A stretch of 39,612 nt of DNA from Verrucomicrobiota bacterium (GTDB lineage: Bacteria > Verrucomicrobiota > Verrucomicrobiia > Verrucomicrobiales > DEV007), in NCBI GenBank assembly GCA_030625775.1, contig DAOUQC010000045.1, positions 1 through 39,612 of the forward strand, read 5' to 3'. Made by a program: the position numbers and the translations under genes. Positions 16,329-24,669 of this stretch are shown piece by piece. The notes below the pieces were generated by a model that was not told where the DNA came from, ran no database searches, and saw only the letters and a program-made list of their open reading frames with translations. Position 1 is the stretch's first letter; each line of letters starts with the position of its first letter.

Positions 16329-18938
16329 CTACTTTTTCAGCCCTTCCAGCTGCCGTTTGGTCCAATTGACCCCTTCCGTTGCCTGGGCATCTTTGGGATA
16401 GGTTGCGGACACCGCCTGCCACTGGGAAAGAGCTGCCGTATAAAGATCAACCGCTCCTTTTTTGTCGCCGGTTTTCTCACGAGCAAAAGCCGCCAGGCCG
16501 CCGGCATAGGCATACAAACGTTGGTAAGCAACGTTGCCTGCATCATCTTCCAATAACTTTCCTATCAACTGAATTGCCCGGGTCAGGGCTGGTTTCGATT
16601 CAGCAAATTGGCCGACATCACCATACAACTCCGCCATGTGGCAATTACGCTTGGCCAGCGAAAACCGCACACCCACATCCACCCGTTTCGATTCACCTGC
16701 TTCCTCAATTACAGTTTCAAGTAGCTTGGCCGCGTCTTTTTCCAGCTTGATCCCTGCCACTGACTCCCCTGCATCGCGCTGCAGCGCGGCCAAAGCTCCC
16801 AGACACTCAGCTAATGTTGTGGCATAACGTGGATCCTCGCTATGAGAGGGCATCAATCGTGATAGCAGCCTCATAGCGTCCTGAAGTGATGCTGCATCCC
16901 TCTTCAATCCTCCCAACACTACCAAATTGGATGCCAGGCGATATTGGTAATCGTCCACTGCCCCATTCAAGGAAATCGCTTCACTCAACAGTTCCACACT
17001 TTTTTTGTACATCTCCAGAGCAGAATCCTGCTGCCCTGATTCCATCAAAATCTCTCCGATCCCTGTAAAAGCGGTTGCCAGGGATGCCAGAATTTCTGCA
17101 TTCTGGGGACTCTTTTCCTGTAGATTGACCAGAGCATCCGCGGCCGCTTCAAAACCTTCCCCCGCCAGTTTATTTTCACGATTGAGACGACGCCAGCGCG
17201 CTTCAGTTAACAGGTTTTTGGCCGCTTCCAGATTTCCTTCTACTGCCTGCTCCGGTGATTTTTCCACCCACGCCTTCCATAAAGCCGACGATTCCTTCAA
17301 CATTGTGACTGCCTGGGCAGCCTCTCCTTCCAAATCATAAAACACCTCACCTTGACGCTGCCTCACTAACGCCAGATTCCTTACGATCGTCAGGTCATCC
17401 GGCTTTTGTTTATTCAGAATTCGCAGTCGTTTTTCTGATTCGTCAAAAGCCCTTGTTGCCTGGCCCAGCTCACCTCGCTCACGATAAATTTCGCCGAGAA
17501 AACGATAAGCATCAGAACTAGGACCAATCAGATCCGGACTTTCCCCGTAACGCTTCACCTTCTGCTCATAATATGACTTTGCATCGACAAGTCGCAGTCT
17601 CCTCTCCAACTGGAACCCTGGCACATCCGTATCACGATGTTCGAGAATCATCTCGAAAAACCGATCTCCATAGGTCTGCATTGACAATAAAAAGTCTTCA
17701 ACTTCCTTGGCATTCTGCTGAACTTTCCGTGTTTCATCCTTGGCGCTGGCGACTTCCGAATCCTTGTTTTTTAGTGCTGCCCCCAACTCGCTCTGCACTT
17801 TTTCGATCTGGCTTTTACTGACCTTCACCCCTTCATCTGTTTGTGATATAGCCTCTTGCCACTCCTTTTGAGCCTCACTGAATTTCCCGTAAAACATCAT
17901 CCCCGCAACGATTCCCAAAATTGCCAGAATACTGGCCAGGCCTACTCCCATTCGAGCCTTGTTCAGGCGCCCCTTCATCGCCTGCTCTGCCACCACATAA
18001 CTGCCCTGCATCTGGCGGATCGCTGCAGAATTTTCCAGCATTTGAAAGTCTGCCAGTACTTCACGCATGTCAGTGTAGCGATCCTGAGGATCCAAACTCA
18101 AGCAGCGTTCGATGATCCCCCGCCGTTCCTCCAAAGCCTCTGTCGCCGCCGCGTGAGGCCAGTTGATATCCGGTTGCTTTTCCATCCATTCAACATACTG
18201 CCCTGGCTGCTGGAGAATTGTCGCAAACGAAGACATCTGGCTTCCCTTACGCAAGTCATGATCACGAAGGAACTCTTGAAACAAAGCATTCAGCCTGGGC
18301 AAATGACCCGTTATCAACTGGTAGGCAACCACTCCAAAAGAATACACATCCCACTGCTGTCCCCGACCATTGGTGAAATCCCCCGTAGTCAGTTGTTCCG
18401 GACTGGCATAAAATCCAATATCTCCCATTTCCAGATAGTGCAGACCCCCGACATAACCCTGCCCCCAATCACTCAGGCGAATCTGATATCCCGAACTGAC
18501 ACTTCCACTGAGAAAAATATTACTCGGCTTCAGGCCTACATGAATCACCCCATAACGATGCTCAAAAGCCAAGGCATCTGCCAGCTGACCCACCAAGACT
18601 GACGCCTGTTCTTCATCCACAACACCGATCAATCCGGTGATGTCGTCCCCCACCCATTTTCCTGTTTCCGGATCCCTACTGCCGTGAAGTGATGTGATCT
18701 GGTAATAGGGATTATCCACTAGATTGTGCCCACACAGATCCACCAGCCCCGGATGAACCGGTGCTCGCGCCAGGCGATCCAGATTTTCCTGTACCAGGGA
18801 CGGATTGATTGCCAAAGCTTTAAGCACATTGACCACCCGGTCCTCGCCCGTCTCACAAGTGCAACGGTAAACAAAACCGCACCCCCCTTCCCCTACCAGT
18901 TCTTCAAACTGATAGCCCTCTATCTCTGGCAAATTCAT
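16329..18938 (-). CDS. Membrane protein kinase-like receptor (probable pseudokinase) with helical-repeat tail
   Basis: An 869-residue protein. Residues about 9-300 are a Ser/Thr kinase fold with an intact glycine loop (GEGGCG, 16-21), a KPSN segment (137-140), DWG (157-159, standing for DFG), the APE-like ASPEQL (178-183) and WDVYSFGVV (196-204). The catalytic loop reads VIHVGLKPSN, so the HRD triplet is HVG and the catalytic Asp is Gly135. The VAIK lysine position appears to be Asn37 (VVNVLK). One transmembrane helix spans about 331-350, then a coiled coil about 355-415, then tetratricopeptide-like helical repeats to the C-terminus, presumably periplasmic. It most likely binds nucleotide or partners rather than phosphorylating. 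A GGAGG at 18940-18944 lies only one base before the ATG; see the separate entry. Confidence 0.85.
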   Translation of the reverse strand: MNLPEIEGYQFEELVGEGGCGFVYRCTCETGEDRVVNVLKALAINPSLVQENLDRLARAPVHPGLVDLCGHNLVDNPYYQITSLHGSRDPETGKWVGDDITGLIGVVDEEQASVLVGQLADALAFEHRYGVIHVGLKPSNIFLSGSVSSGYQIRLSDWGQGYVGGLHYLEMGDIGFYASPEQLTTGDFTNGRGQQWDVYSFGVVAYQLITGHLPRLNALFQEFLRDHDLRKGSQMSSFATILQQPGQYVEWMEKQPDINWPHAAATEALEERRGIIERCLSLDPQDRYTDMREVLADFQMLENSAAIRQMQGSYVVAEQAMKGRLNKARMGVGLASILAILGIVAGMMFYGKFSEAQKEWQEAISQTDEGVKVSKSQIEKVQSELGAALKNKDSEVASAKDETRKVQQNAKEVEDFLLSMQTYGDRFFEMILEHRDTDVPGFQLERRLRLVDAKSYYEQKVKRYGESPDLIGPSSDAYRFLGEIYRERGELGQATRAFDESEKRLRILNKQKPDDLTIVRNLALVRQRQGEVFYDLEGEAAQAVTMLKESSALWKAWVEKSPEQAVEGNLEAAKNLLTEARWRRLNRENKLAGEGFEAAADALVNLQEKSPQNAEILASLATAFTGIGEILMESGQQDSALEMYKKSVELLSEAISLNGAVDDYQYRLASNLVVLGGLKRDAASLQDAMRLLSRLMPSHSEDPRYATTLAECLGALAALQRDAGESVAGIKLEKDAAKLLETVIEEAGESKRVDVGVRFSLAKRNCHMAELYGDVGQFAESKPALTRAIQLIGKLLEDDAGNVAYQRLYAYAGGLAAFAREKTGDKKGAVDLYTAALSQWQAVSATYPKDAQATEGVNWTKRQLEGLKK

Positions 18939-18939
18939 T

Positions 18940-18944
18940 CCTCC
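18940..18944 (-). promoter_or_regulatory. Strong Shine-Dalgarno of the pseudokinase gene, questioning its start
   Basis: On the minus strand GGAGG is followed by A and then ATG, a spacing too short for normal initiation. The third codon is TTG at 18932-18930, exactly 7 bases after the GGAGG, an ideal distance. Translation may therefore start at TTG, shortening the protein by two residues. This is one of the few clear ribosome binding sites in the window. Confidence 0.5.
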
Positions 18945-19096
18945 TTGAGCTCATCGAGCAAACAACGCACACCACTCTACTCACTCCAAATCGCCTGCGG
19001 GTAGTAAGTTCTGGATGCTTATCATGTCTTCGGCTTGGCCGGCCTCTCCCACAGCTGCGGGATCGACTGGCTGACTCCGCGCTTCACGCTCCGGCT

Positions 19097-19139
19097 CTTA
19101 ATTCTTAATTTTAACTCCCTGGTTCTTAACTCCTAATCA
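19097..19139. repeat. AT-rich intergenic tract with CTTAATT/CTTAACT units
   Basis: Degenerate 7-8 base units recur: CTTAATT, CTTAATT, TTAACTCC, CTTAACTCC. The tract lies in the gap 18939-19189, between the pseudokinase start and the stop of the 100-residue unknown gene. A similar pyrimidine and AT-rich tract is at 20817-20853. No function is evident. Confidence 0.4.
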
Positions 19140-19189
19140 ACTACTCCCATCCTCTATCGAAAAATAGCGGCACCTGATCCGTTTTGCGT

Positions 19190-19492
19190 TCATTTTTTGT
19201 TCAAAATGTATTCTACGATGCTTTCCCATTCAGCTTCGATTTGCTCCGGGTCAATCTCTGGGCGGCCAGCACGATTATACCAATAGGCGGCATTACCCAT
19301 ATCTCCCTCGATCGCGTGTAAAAGAGCGTGAATCCATGAGCCCAATGGCGTATCTATATCCTGCGCCACTTCATGAGACTCATGCCAGCGATCCTTTTTA
19401 GCCCACCACAAGGCCGACAACTCCAAACCTAGCCCTTCAGGTGGTTCCGCATCACTGACCACCGACGCAAGTAACTCTCCTACTGTTTCCAT
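19190..19492 (-). CDS. Small conserved-looking protein of unknown function
   Basis: A 100-residue soluble protein with a notable run of Trp, Tyr and His: LWWAKKDRWHESHEVAQDID, then SWIHALLHAIEGDMGNAAYW and YNRAGRPE. The pattern (ALWWAKKDRW...H...GDMGNAAYWYNRAG) resembles a small uncharacterised family I recall from several bacterial phyla, probably a single helical hairpin of TPR-like type. No catalytic motif or signal peptide is visible. It is divergent from the RNA methyltransferase gene, with 66 bases between starts, so both promoters must share that short gap. Confidence 0.7.
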   Translation of the reverse strand: METVGELLASVVSDAEPPEGLGLELSALWWAKKDRWHESHEVAQDIDTPLGSWIHALLHAIEGDMGNAAYWYNRAGRPEIDPEQIEAEWESIVEYILNKK

Positions 19493-19558
19493 CGTTCTTC
19501 CACTCTATCCCATTCACGCCCTTCGTAAAACAGAACACTAAAAACTTTTTCTATTTTT

Positions 19559-20809
19559 ATGTCTCGAGCACCTTCCAAATTCAACCCTGAACCCTTTGCT
19601 TACCACACGGAACTCGAACTCAATATCGAGTCACTCACCAGTCTCGGCCAGGGACTGGGCCGCATTGATGGCTGGGTTATTTTTGTGCCCTTCTCTTTGC
19701 CGGGGGAGAAAGTTCGTGCCCGCATTTTTCGTAATCATAAAAACCACAGCGAAGCTGATCTTATCGAGGTCATCACTCCCTCCCCTCACCGTGTGGAGCC
19801 GCGATGTGATTTGTTCAGCCTCTGTGGAGGCTGCCAATATCAAAACTACCGTTACGAGCAGCAACTTGAATGGAAACGCGCACAAGTCGCCGAGTTGCTG
19901 ACCCACATGGCAGGGATCGAAGCCGAGGTATTACCCGTCATCCCCTCACCCCGCGAGTGGACCTACCGGTCAAAAATCACTCCTCACTTCCAAAAACCCA
20001 AAGATGGTAAAATTGAAAATATCGGTTTTCTCAAAGCAGGGGTTCGCTCACAACTGATCGACGTTAAACATTGCCCCATCGCCTCTGACGCTATTAACAA
20101 AGCTCTTCCCCGGGTAAGAGAACGGGCTCACGCGGAAGCGCTCAGCTACCGCAAGGGCGCTACTCTGCTGTTGCGGGAATCCGCAGAGGAACCCGATCTG
20201 GTAATCACTGAGAACAATGAAGTTTGCGAGGAACACCTCGGCGAGTTGCGTTTTCAATTTGCCGCCGGAGAATTTTTCCAGAACAATCCCTCCATCCTGC
20301 CGGCTTTCACCGAGCATGCACGCAACGAAGCGCTCAATGCCTCCACCAGCCAACCTGCCAATCGCTACCTCGTCGACACCTACTGTGGCAGCGGCCTTTT
20401 CGCCCTGAGCTGTGCCTCACACTTCGAACAAGTCTCCGGCATCGAGATCAGTGATGCCGCCATCGACTGGGCCAAGCGCAACGCCAGGCTCAACGACATT
20501 GATAACTGCCAGTTCCAACAGGGAGATGCACTCGCCATTTTTGAAAATATCACCTTCCCCGCCGACCAGACCGCTGTCATCATCGACCCTCCACGTAAGG
20601 GATCCAATCCGGGATTCATCGATCAATTACTGACTTTCGCTCCCGCGACCATCGTCTATATTTCCTGCAACCCCGCCACCCAGATCCGCGACCTGGAACT
20701 CCTGCTCGCCAACGACAGTTACCAGCTCACCAAAATCCAACCCTTCGACCTCTTCCCCCAAACCCGCCACCTCGAGTGTGTCGTCACCCTGAATAAAAAA
20801 TCTCCCTGA
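19559..20809 (+). CDS. rlmD: 23S rRNA (uracil-5-)-methyltransferase, RlmD-type
   Basis: A 416-residue SAM-dependent RNA methyltransferase. Order: TRAM RNA-binding domain (about 18-72, with GQGLGRIDGWVIFVPFSLPGE), an iron-sulfur cluster region with Cys83, Cys89 and Cys92 (CDLFSLCGGC) plus a fourth Cys in DVKHCPIA, then FFQNNP, the SAM-binding loop DTYCGSGLFAL, the catalytic-site DPPRKG and the nucleophile region VYISCNPAT. The family makes 5-methyluridine; the E. coli homologue RlmD modifies U1939 of 23S rRNA. Assignment to RlmD rather than another family member rests on the TRAM-plus-cluster layout and is likely, not proven. It is divergent from the 100-residue unknown gene and 54 bases upstream of the Tat-exported BNR gene. 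Confidence 0.85.
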   Translation: MSRAPSKFNPEPFAYHTELELNIESLTSLGQGLGRIDGWVIFVPFSLPGEKVRARIFRNHKNHSEADLIEVITPSPHRVEPRCDLFSLCGGCQYQNYRYEQQLEWKRAQVAELLTHMAGIEAEVLPVIPSPREWTYRSKITPHFQKPKDGKIENIGFLKAGVRSQLIDVKHCPIASDAINKALPRVRERAHAEALSYRKGATLLLRESAEEPDLVITENNEVCEEHLGELRFQFAAGEFFQNNPSILPAFTEHARNEALNASTSQPANRYLVDTYCGSGLFALSCASHFEQVSGIEISDAAIDWAKRNARLNDIDNCQFQQGDALAIFENITFPADQTAVIIDPPRKGSNPGFIDQLLTFAPATIVYISCNPATQIRDLELLLANDSYQLTKIQPFDLFPQTRHLECVVTLNKKSP

Positions 20810-20816
20810 CTCCCCA

Positions 20817-20853
20817 TTCCTATTTCTTTATTCCTTATTCCTTATTCTCAATT
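20817..20853. repeat. Tandem-like ATTCC/TTATTCC tract before the BNR gene
   Basis: Imperfect tandem units of ATTCC, TTTATTCC, TTATTCC, TTATTC fill the gap between the RNA methyltransferase stop and the BNR gene start. A shorter echo (CATTCCTAATTC) sits at about 22892-22903 between the FabG-type and CoA-transferase genes. It may be a sequence-slippage tract or a leader feature; no terminator hairpin is seen. Confidence 0.4.
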
Positions 20854-20863
20854 AGCCGCCCCC

Positions 20864-22108
20864 ATGAACCGACGCCACTTCCTCCAAACCTCCACCACTC
20901 TCACCGCGGCTGCCCTTTCCCCCAATCTGGCCCGGGCAGCTGACAGCCCACTCATCCAATCGATCGAAAAAATCACCCTGCGGAAAAATCGCAGCGGTAA
21001 AGGCATCACCTGGTTCCATCCGCGAGCCTGCATGATCCCTTCAACGGCAGGCAGCAAAACTCCGGTCGCTTTCATGACATTACAGGAAATAGCAGGATCG
21101 GATTTTTTCGGCCCTGTACACTCAAGTCAGTCACTTGATCTCGGCAAGACCTGGAGTGATCCCGATGGAATCACCCCCCTCGCCCGCTTTCCCGTGGAAG
21201 GTCACGAGGGACTCGAACAGGGTGTCTGTGACGTGGTGCCACAATACCACCCTGTCAGCAAAAGCATCCTCGCCCTCGGCCACAATGTTTTTTACCGCGG
21301 AAAACATTTCAGTCGCAAAGACCAACTGCCTCGCTTTCCCACTTACACCGTCCGCCGCCCCGACGGCACCTGGACAGACTTAAAAAAACTGGAATGGGAC
21401 GACCCGCGCGGAGCCTTCATATACACCAACAACTGCGGACAACGTGTGGTGCTACCCAATGGCGACATCATCATGTCCTTCACCTTCGGCCCCACCTCTG
21501 CCGCCCGTTCCGTGGCCGGCGTGCGCTGCTCCTTCGATGGAGAAACCTTGAAGATCAAGGAAGTCGGACCCGCCATCACCAGTAATAAAGGCCGCGGATT
21601 ACTGGAGCCGTCGGTGACTCAATTTGATGGGCATTTTTACATGACCATTCGCGCCGAGGACAATCACGGTTATCTGGCGGTCAGCGATGATGGCTTGAAC
21701 TACACCGACAAAATCCCCTGGGCCTGGGACGACGGCGAAGCACTCACCATGTCCACTACCCAGCAACACTGGCTCACTCATAGCGACGGTTTGTTTTTAG
21801 TTTATACCCGCAAAGCTGAATCCAATAACAAGGTCACCCGCTGGCGTGCTCCGCTGTTTGTTGCCCGGGTCGATCCGGAGAAACGCTGTCTCATTCGCTC
21901 CTCTGAGCAAGTCGTACTGCCTCTCGTTGGCGACGGCAACAAAGATCCCGACAACGTCGCCCTGATGGGCAACTTCAATGTCACCAATGCCAGCCCCGAC
22001 GAATCATGGGTCACCGCCGGTGAATGGATGCCAAAAAAAGATGCACGCGGCGACGTGGTGCTTGGAAAAATTCGCTGGAGCAAACCCAATCGACTGCCTT
22101 TGTATTGA
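20864..22108 (+). CDS. Tat-exported sialidase-like (BNR repeat) protein
   Basis: A 414-residue protein. The N-terminus MNRRHFLQTSTTLTAAALSP is a twin-arginine signal (RRHFLQ) followed by an Ala-rich cleavage site before ADSP. The mature part resembles the six-bladed propeller of sialidase/exo-alpha-glycosidase-like proteins, with an Asp-box-like S-x-D-x-G-K-T-W in SQSLDLGKTW (about residues 87-96) and a later AVSDDGLNYT. The sialidase active-site arginine triad cannot be confirmed by eye, so the substrate may be another glycan. Tat export implies folding, perhaps with a cofactor, before transport to the periplasm. The FabG-type gene begins 9 bases after its stop. Confidence 0.75.
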   Translation: MNRRHFLQTSTTLTAAALSPNLARAADSPLIQSIEKITLRKNRSGKGITWFHPRACMIPSTAGSKTPVAFMTLQEIAGSDFFGPVHSSQSLDLGKTWSDPDGITPLARFPVEGHEGLEQGVCDVVPQYHPVSKSILALGHNVFYRGKHFSRKDQLPRFPTYTVRRPDGTWTDLKKLEWDDPRGAFIYTNNCGQRVVLPNGDIIMSFTFGPTSAARSVAGVRCSFDGETLKIKEVGPAITSNKGRGLLEPSVTQFDGHFYMTIRAEDNHGYLAVSDDGLNYTDKIPWAWDDGEALTMSTTQQHWLTHSDGLFLVYTRKAESNNKVTRWRAPLFVARVDPEKRCLIRSSEQVVLPLVGDGNKDPDNVALMGNFNVTNASPDESWVTAGEWMPKKDARGDVVLGKIRWSKPNRLPLY

Positions 22109-22117
22109 TCCAATACC

Positions 22118-22882
22118 ATGCTACCTATCGACCTCAGCCCAAAAACGGCGCTCATCACCGGAGCCTCCCAAGGCATCGGCGCGCAAATTGCCCGCACTTT
22201 CCACGCTGCAGGCGCCAAGGTCATCCTCAATCATCCGGGTTTTGACCAGACTGAATCTGACGCCAGCGAATTCGCCGCAGAGCTCAACGGCAAACGTGAA
22301 AATTCCGCCTATATTTTCGCCGCGGATATTTCCGATGCTGAAGCCGTGGAAAAAATGATGCAGGGCGTGAAAGCCTCTCCCAATCTCGGCAGCATCGACT
22401 ATCTCATTAACAACGCCGGCATCCTCCGCGACAAAACCGTCGCCAAGATGTCGCTCGATGACTGGAAGGCCGTCATCGACGTCAATCTCAGCGGCACGTT
22501 CCATACAGCCAAATACGGTCTCGAAATCATGAACGATGACGGTGCGATTGTCAGCCTCGGCAGTATCGCCGCGCTGCAGGGATTTTACGGACAAGCCAAT
22601 TACGCCGCCGCCAAAGGAGGCGTTCACGCCATGACCCGTGTGCTCAGTCGTGAATGCGCCCGGCGAAACATTCGTGTCAACGCTATCGCCCCCGGTGTGA
22701 TCCAAACCGACATGGCCGCAACCATCCCGGAAGAGGTCCGCAAGGAGATGCTGAAAAACGTACCCCTCGGACGCCTCGGACTGCCACAGGAAATTGCCAG
22801 TGTTGCCGTTTTCCTCTGCTCGCCTCTGGCATCTTACATCACCGGCCAAACCATCGAAGTCAACGGCGGCTGGCGCGGATGA
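22118..22882 (+). CDS. Short-chain dehydrogenase/reductase, FabG-type
   Basis: A 254-residue SDR. The cofactor loop TGASQGIG is at 14-21, the NNAG motif is near residue 101, and the catalytic Ser149, Tyr162 and Lys166 are present (Y-x3-K). The C-terminus [14 protein letters not shown] is the usual FabG/PhaB ending. It reduces 3-oxoacyl thioesters, either the ACP form for fatty acid synthesis or the CoA form. Its position 33 bases before a 3-ketoacid CoA-transferase gene favours a CoA-linked role such as 3-hydroxybutyryl/acetoacetyl-CoA interconversion, but that is inference. Its ATG is 9 bases after the BNR gene stop. Confidence 0.85.
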   Translation: MLPIDLSPKTALITGASQGIGAQIARTFHAAGAKVILNHPGFDQTESDASEFAAELNGKRENSAYIFAADISDAEAVEKMMQGVKASPNLGSIDYLINNAGILRDKTVAKMSLDDWKAVIDVNLSGTFHTAKYGLEIMNDDGAIVSLGSIAALQGFYGQANYAAAKGGVHAMTRVLSRECARRNIRVNAIAPGVIQTDMAATIPEEVRKEMLKNVPLGRLGLPQEIASVAVFLCSPLASYITGQTIEVNGGWRG

Positions 22883-22915
22883 TTGAATTCACCATTCCTA
22901 ATTCTAAATCCCCCC

Positions 22916-24448
22916 ATGCCCCCTGTCATCTCTAGTGCCACTGAAGCCATCGCCGCCATTCCTGATGGCGCAACGATCGCGGTGAGCGGATTTGTCGGTG
23001 CCGGTCATCCCGAACAACTCACAACAGCCCTTGAAAAATGCTTCATGGCATCCGCCTCCCCCCGCGACCTCACTCTGGTTTACGCCGCAGGGCAGGGAGA
23101 CGGCAAAGACCGGGGACTGAATCATCTGGCTCACGAAGAAATGCTCAAACGAGTGATTGGCGGCCATTGGAATCTTGCGCCCAAACTCGGCACCCTTGCG
23201 CTGGAAAACAAAATAGAAGCTTACAATTTTCCCCAGGGGGTGGTGTGCCAGCTGTTCCGCGAAATTGCCGGCAAACGCCCGGGAGTGATCACTAAAGTCG
23301 GGCTCAATACTTTCATCGACCCTGACAATGACGGTGGCCGTCTCAACGAAAGCACCACCGAAGCACTGATCGATCGTCTTGAAATCGACGACGAAATCTG
23401 GCTTCGGTACCGCAGCTTTCCCATCAACGTCGCTCTCATCCGCGCCACGACTGCCGACAAAAACGGCAATCTCTCAGTCGAACGCGAAGGCATCATCGGG
23501 GACATCCTGCCCATCGCTCAGGCCGCGCACAACCATGGAGGAATCGTCATCGCCCAGGTCGAAAAAATTGTCGACCGCATTGCCGATCCCAAAGCCGTAC
23601 GCGTGCCAGGCATCCTTGTTGATCATCTGGTCGAATCCCCATCCGGCCATGCGGGCCACGAGCAAACCTTCGCAGAATCTTTCAATGAAGCCTATGTGAT
23701 TTCCCGTGACGACAAGGTTCCGACCACTTTGGAACCACTGGCCTTTTCCTGCCGGAAAATCATCGGGCGGCGGGCCCTTCAGGAAATCCAGAAGGGTGAC
23801 ATTGTCAACCTCGGTATCGGCATGCCGGAGGCGGTTGCCTCGGTAGCAGCCGAATCCGGACGTCTGGAAGAATTCACCCTCACTCTTGAATCCGGACCAA
23901 TCGGCGGTGTTCCTGCCAGCGGATTGAGTTTTGGTTGCAGCCTCTACCCAGACGCCATCATCGACCAACCTTCCCAATTTGATTTCTATGATGGCGGCGG
24001 CATCGATCTCGCAGCACTCGGTGCAATCGAAATTGATCAACAAGGCAGCGTTAACATCACCCAGTTTGGGAAACGATTTGCCGGTGTTGGCGGGTTTGTC
24101 AACATCACCCAGAACGCACGCCGCGTTGTTTTCTGTGCACCGTTCCGGGTCAAGGGCCTGGACGTCAAAGTTGATGAAGGGCAGCTAAAAATCACCAATG
24201 AAGGCCTCATCCCCAAATTCGTCAAACAAGTGCAACAGGTTGCCTTTCACGGACCTTCCGCAATCGAACGTGGCCAGGAAGTCCTTTACGTCACCGAACG
24301 CGCCGTCTTCCAGCTTACCAGCGACGGCCTCGCACTCATTGAAACCGCCCCCGGCATCGATCTGCAAACCCAAATCCTCGACCAGATGGAATTCACCCCT
24401 ATTGAGGACAATCCCGCGACTATGCCATCACAGTGCTTTGAGCAGTAA
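22916..24448 (+). CDS. Acyl-CoA:acetate/3-ketoacid CoA-transferase (fused alpha-beta, YdiF/Pct-like)
   Basis: A 510-residue family I CoA-transferase in which the alpha and beta halves are joined in one chain. The N-terminal half begins with the glycine-rich AVSGFVGAGHPEQL. The C-terminal half carries GIGMPEAVA and the catalytic Glu325 in LESGPIGG, where the thioester intermediate forms. It moves CoA between acyl-CoA and acetate or other short-chain acids. The open frame starts at a TTG at 22883, but ATG 22916 gives the cleaner N-terminus (MPPVISSATEAIAAIP). It follows the FabG-type gene by 33 bases and is closed by a terminator at 24611-24665, so BNR gene, FabG-type gene and CoA-transferase gene probably form one operon. 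Confidence 0.88.
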   Translation: MPPVISSATEAIAAIPDGATIAVSGFVGAGHPEQLTTALEKCFMASASPRDLTLVYAAGQGDGKDRGLNHLAHEEMLKRVIGGHWNLAPKLGTLALENKIEAYNFPQGVVCQLFREIAGKRPGVITKVGLNTFIDPDNDGGRLNESTTEALIDRLEIDDEIWLRYRSFPINVALIRATTADKNGNLSVEREGIIGDILPIAQAAHNHGGIVIAQVEKIVDRIADPKAVRVPGILVDHLVESPSGHAGHEQTFAESFNEAYVISRDDKVPTTLEPLAFSCRKIIGRRALQEIQKGDIVNLGIGMPEAVASVAAESGRLEEFTLTLESGPIGGVPASGLSFGCSLYPDAIIDQPSQFDFYDGGGIDLAALGAIEIDQQGSVNITQFGKRFAGVGGFVNITQNARRVVFCAPFRVKGLDVKVDEGQLKITNEGLIPKFVKQVQQVAFHGPSAIERGQEVLYVTERAVFQLTSDGLALIETAPGIDLQTQILDQMEFTPIEDNPATMPSQCFEQ

Positions 24449-24610
24449 GACCATCGTCACCGATCGCCTCTACCGGACATTTTTCCAGTGCAGCTTCTCC
24501 TATAAAGACGACTTTGTCATTATCACCCCTCCTGAAAACCCAAAGCAAAGCACTCCTCATCCAAACTACTCATGGCTAGCCCTCCCTGGAAAAGTCATCA
24601 AATTTTAAGA

Positions 24611-24665
24611 GAACCACTGATCCCGCAGCCGCAGGATCAGTGTAAATCAGTGGTTCCAATTTTTC
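24611..24665 (+). terminator. Intrinsic terminator after the CoA-transferase gene
   Basis: GAACCACTGAT (24611-24621) and ATCAGTGGTTC (24646-24656) form a perfect 11-bp stem, followed by CAATTTTT. A second nested pair, CTGATCC with GGATCAG, lies inside. The right half (24636-24657) belongs to a short repeat family also seen at 34201-34231. It lies 163 bases after the CoA-transferase stop; the region 24449-24610 between them shows no gene. Confidence 0.65.
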
Positions 24666-24669
24666 CGCA

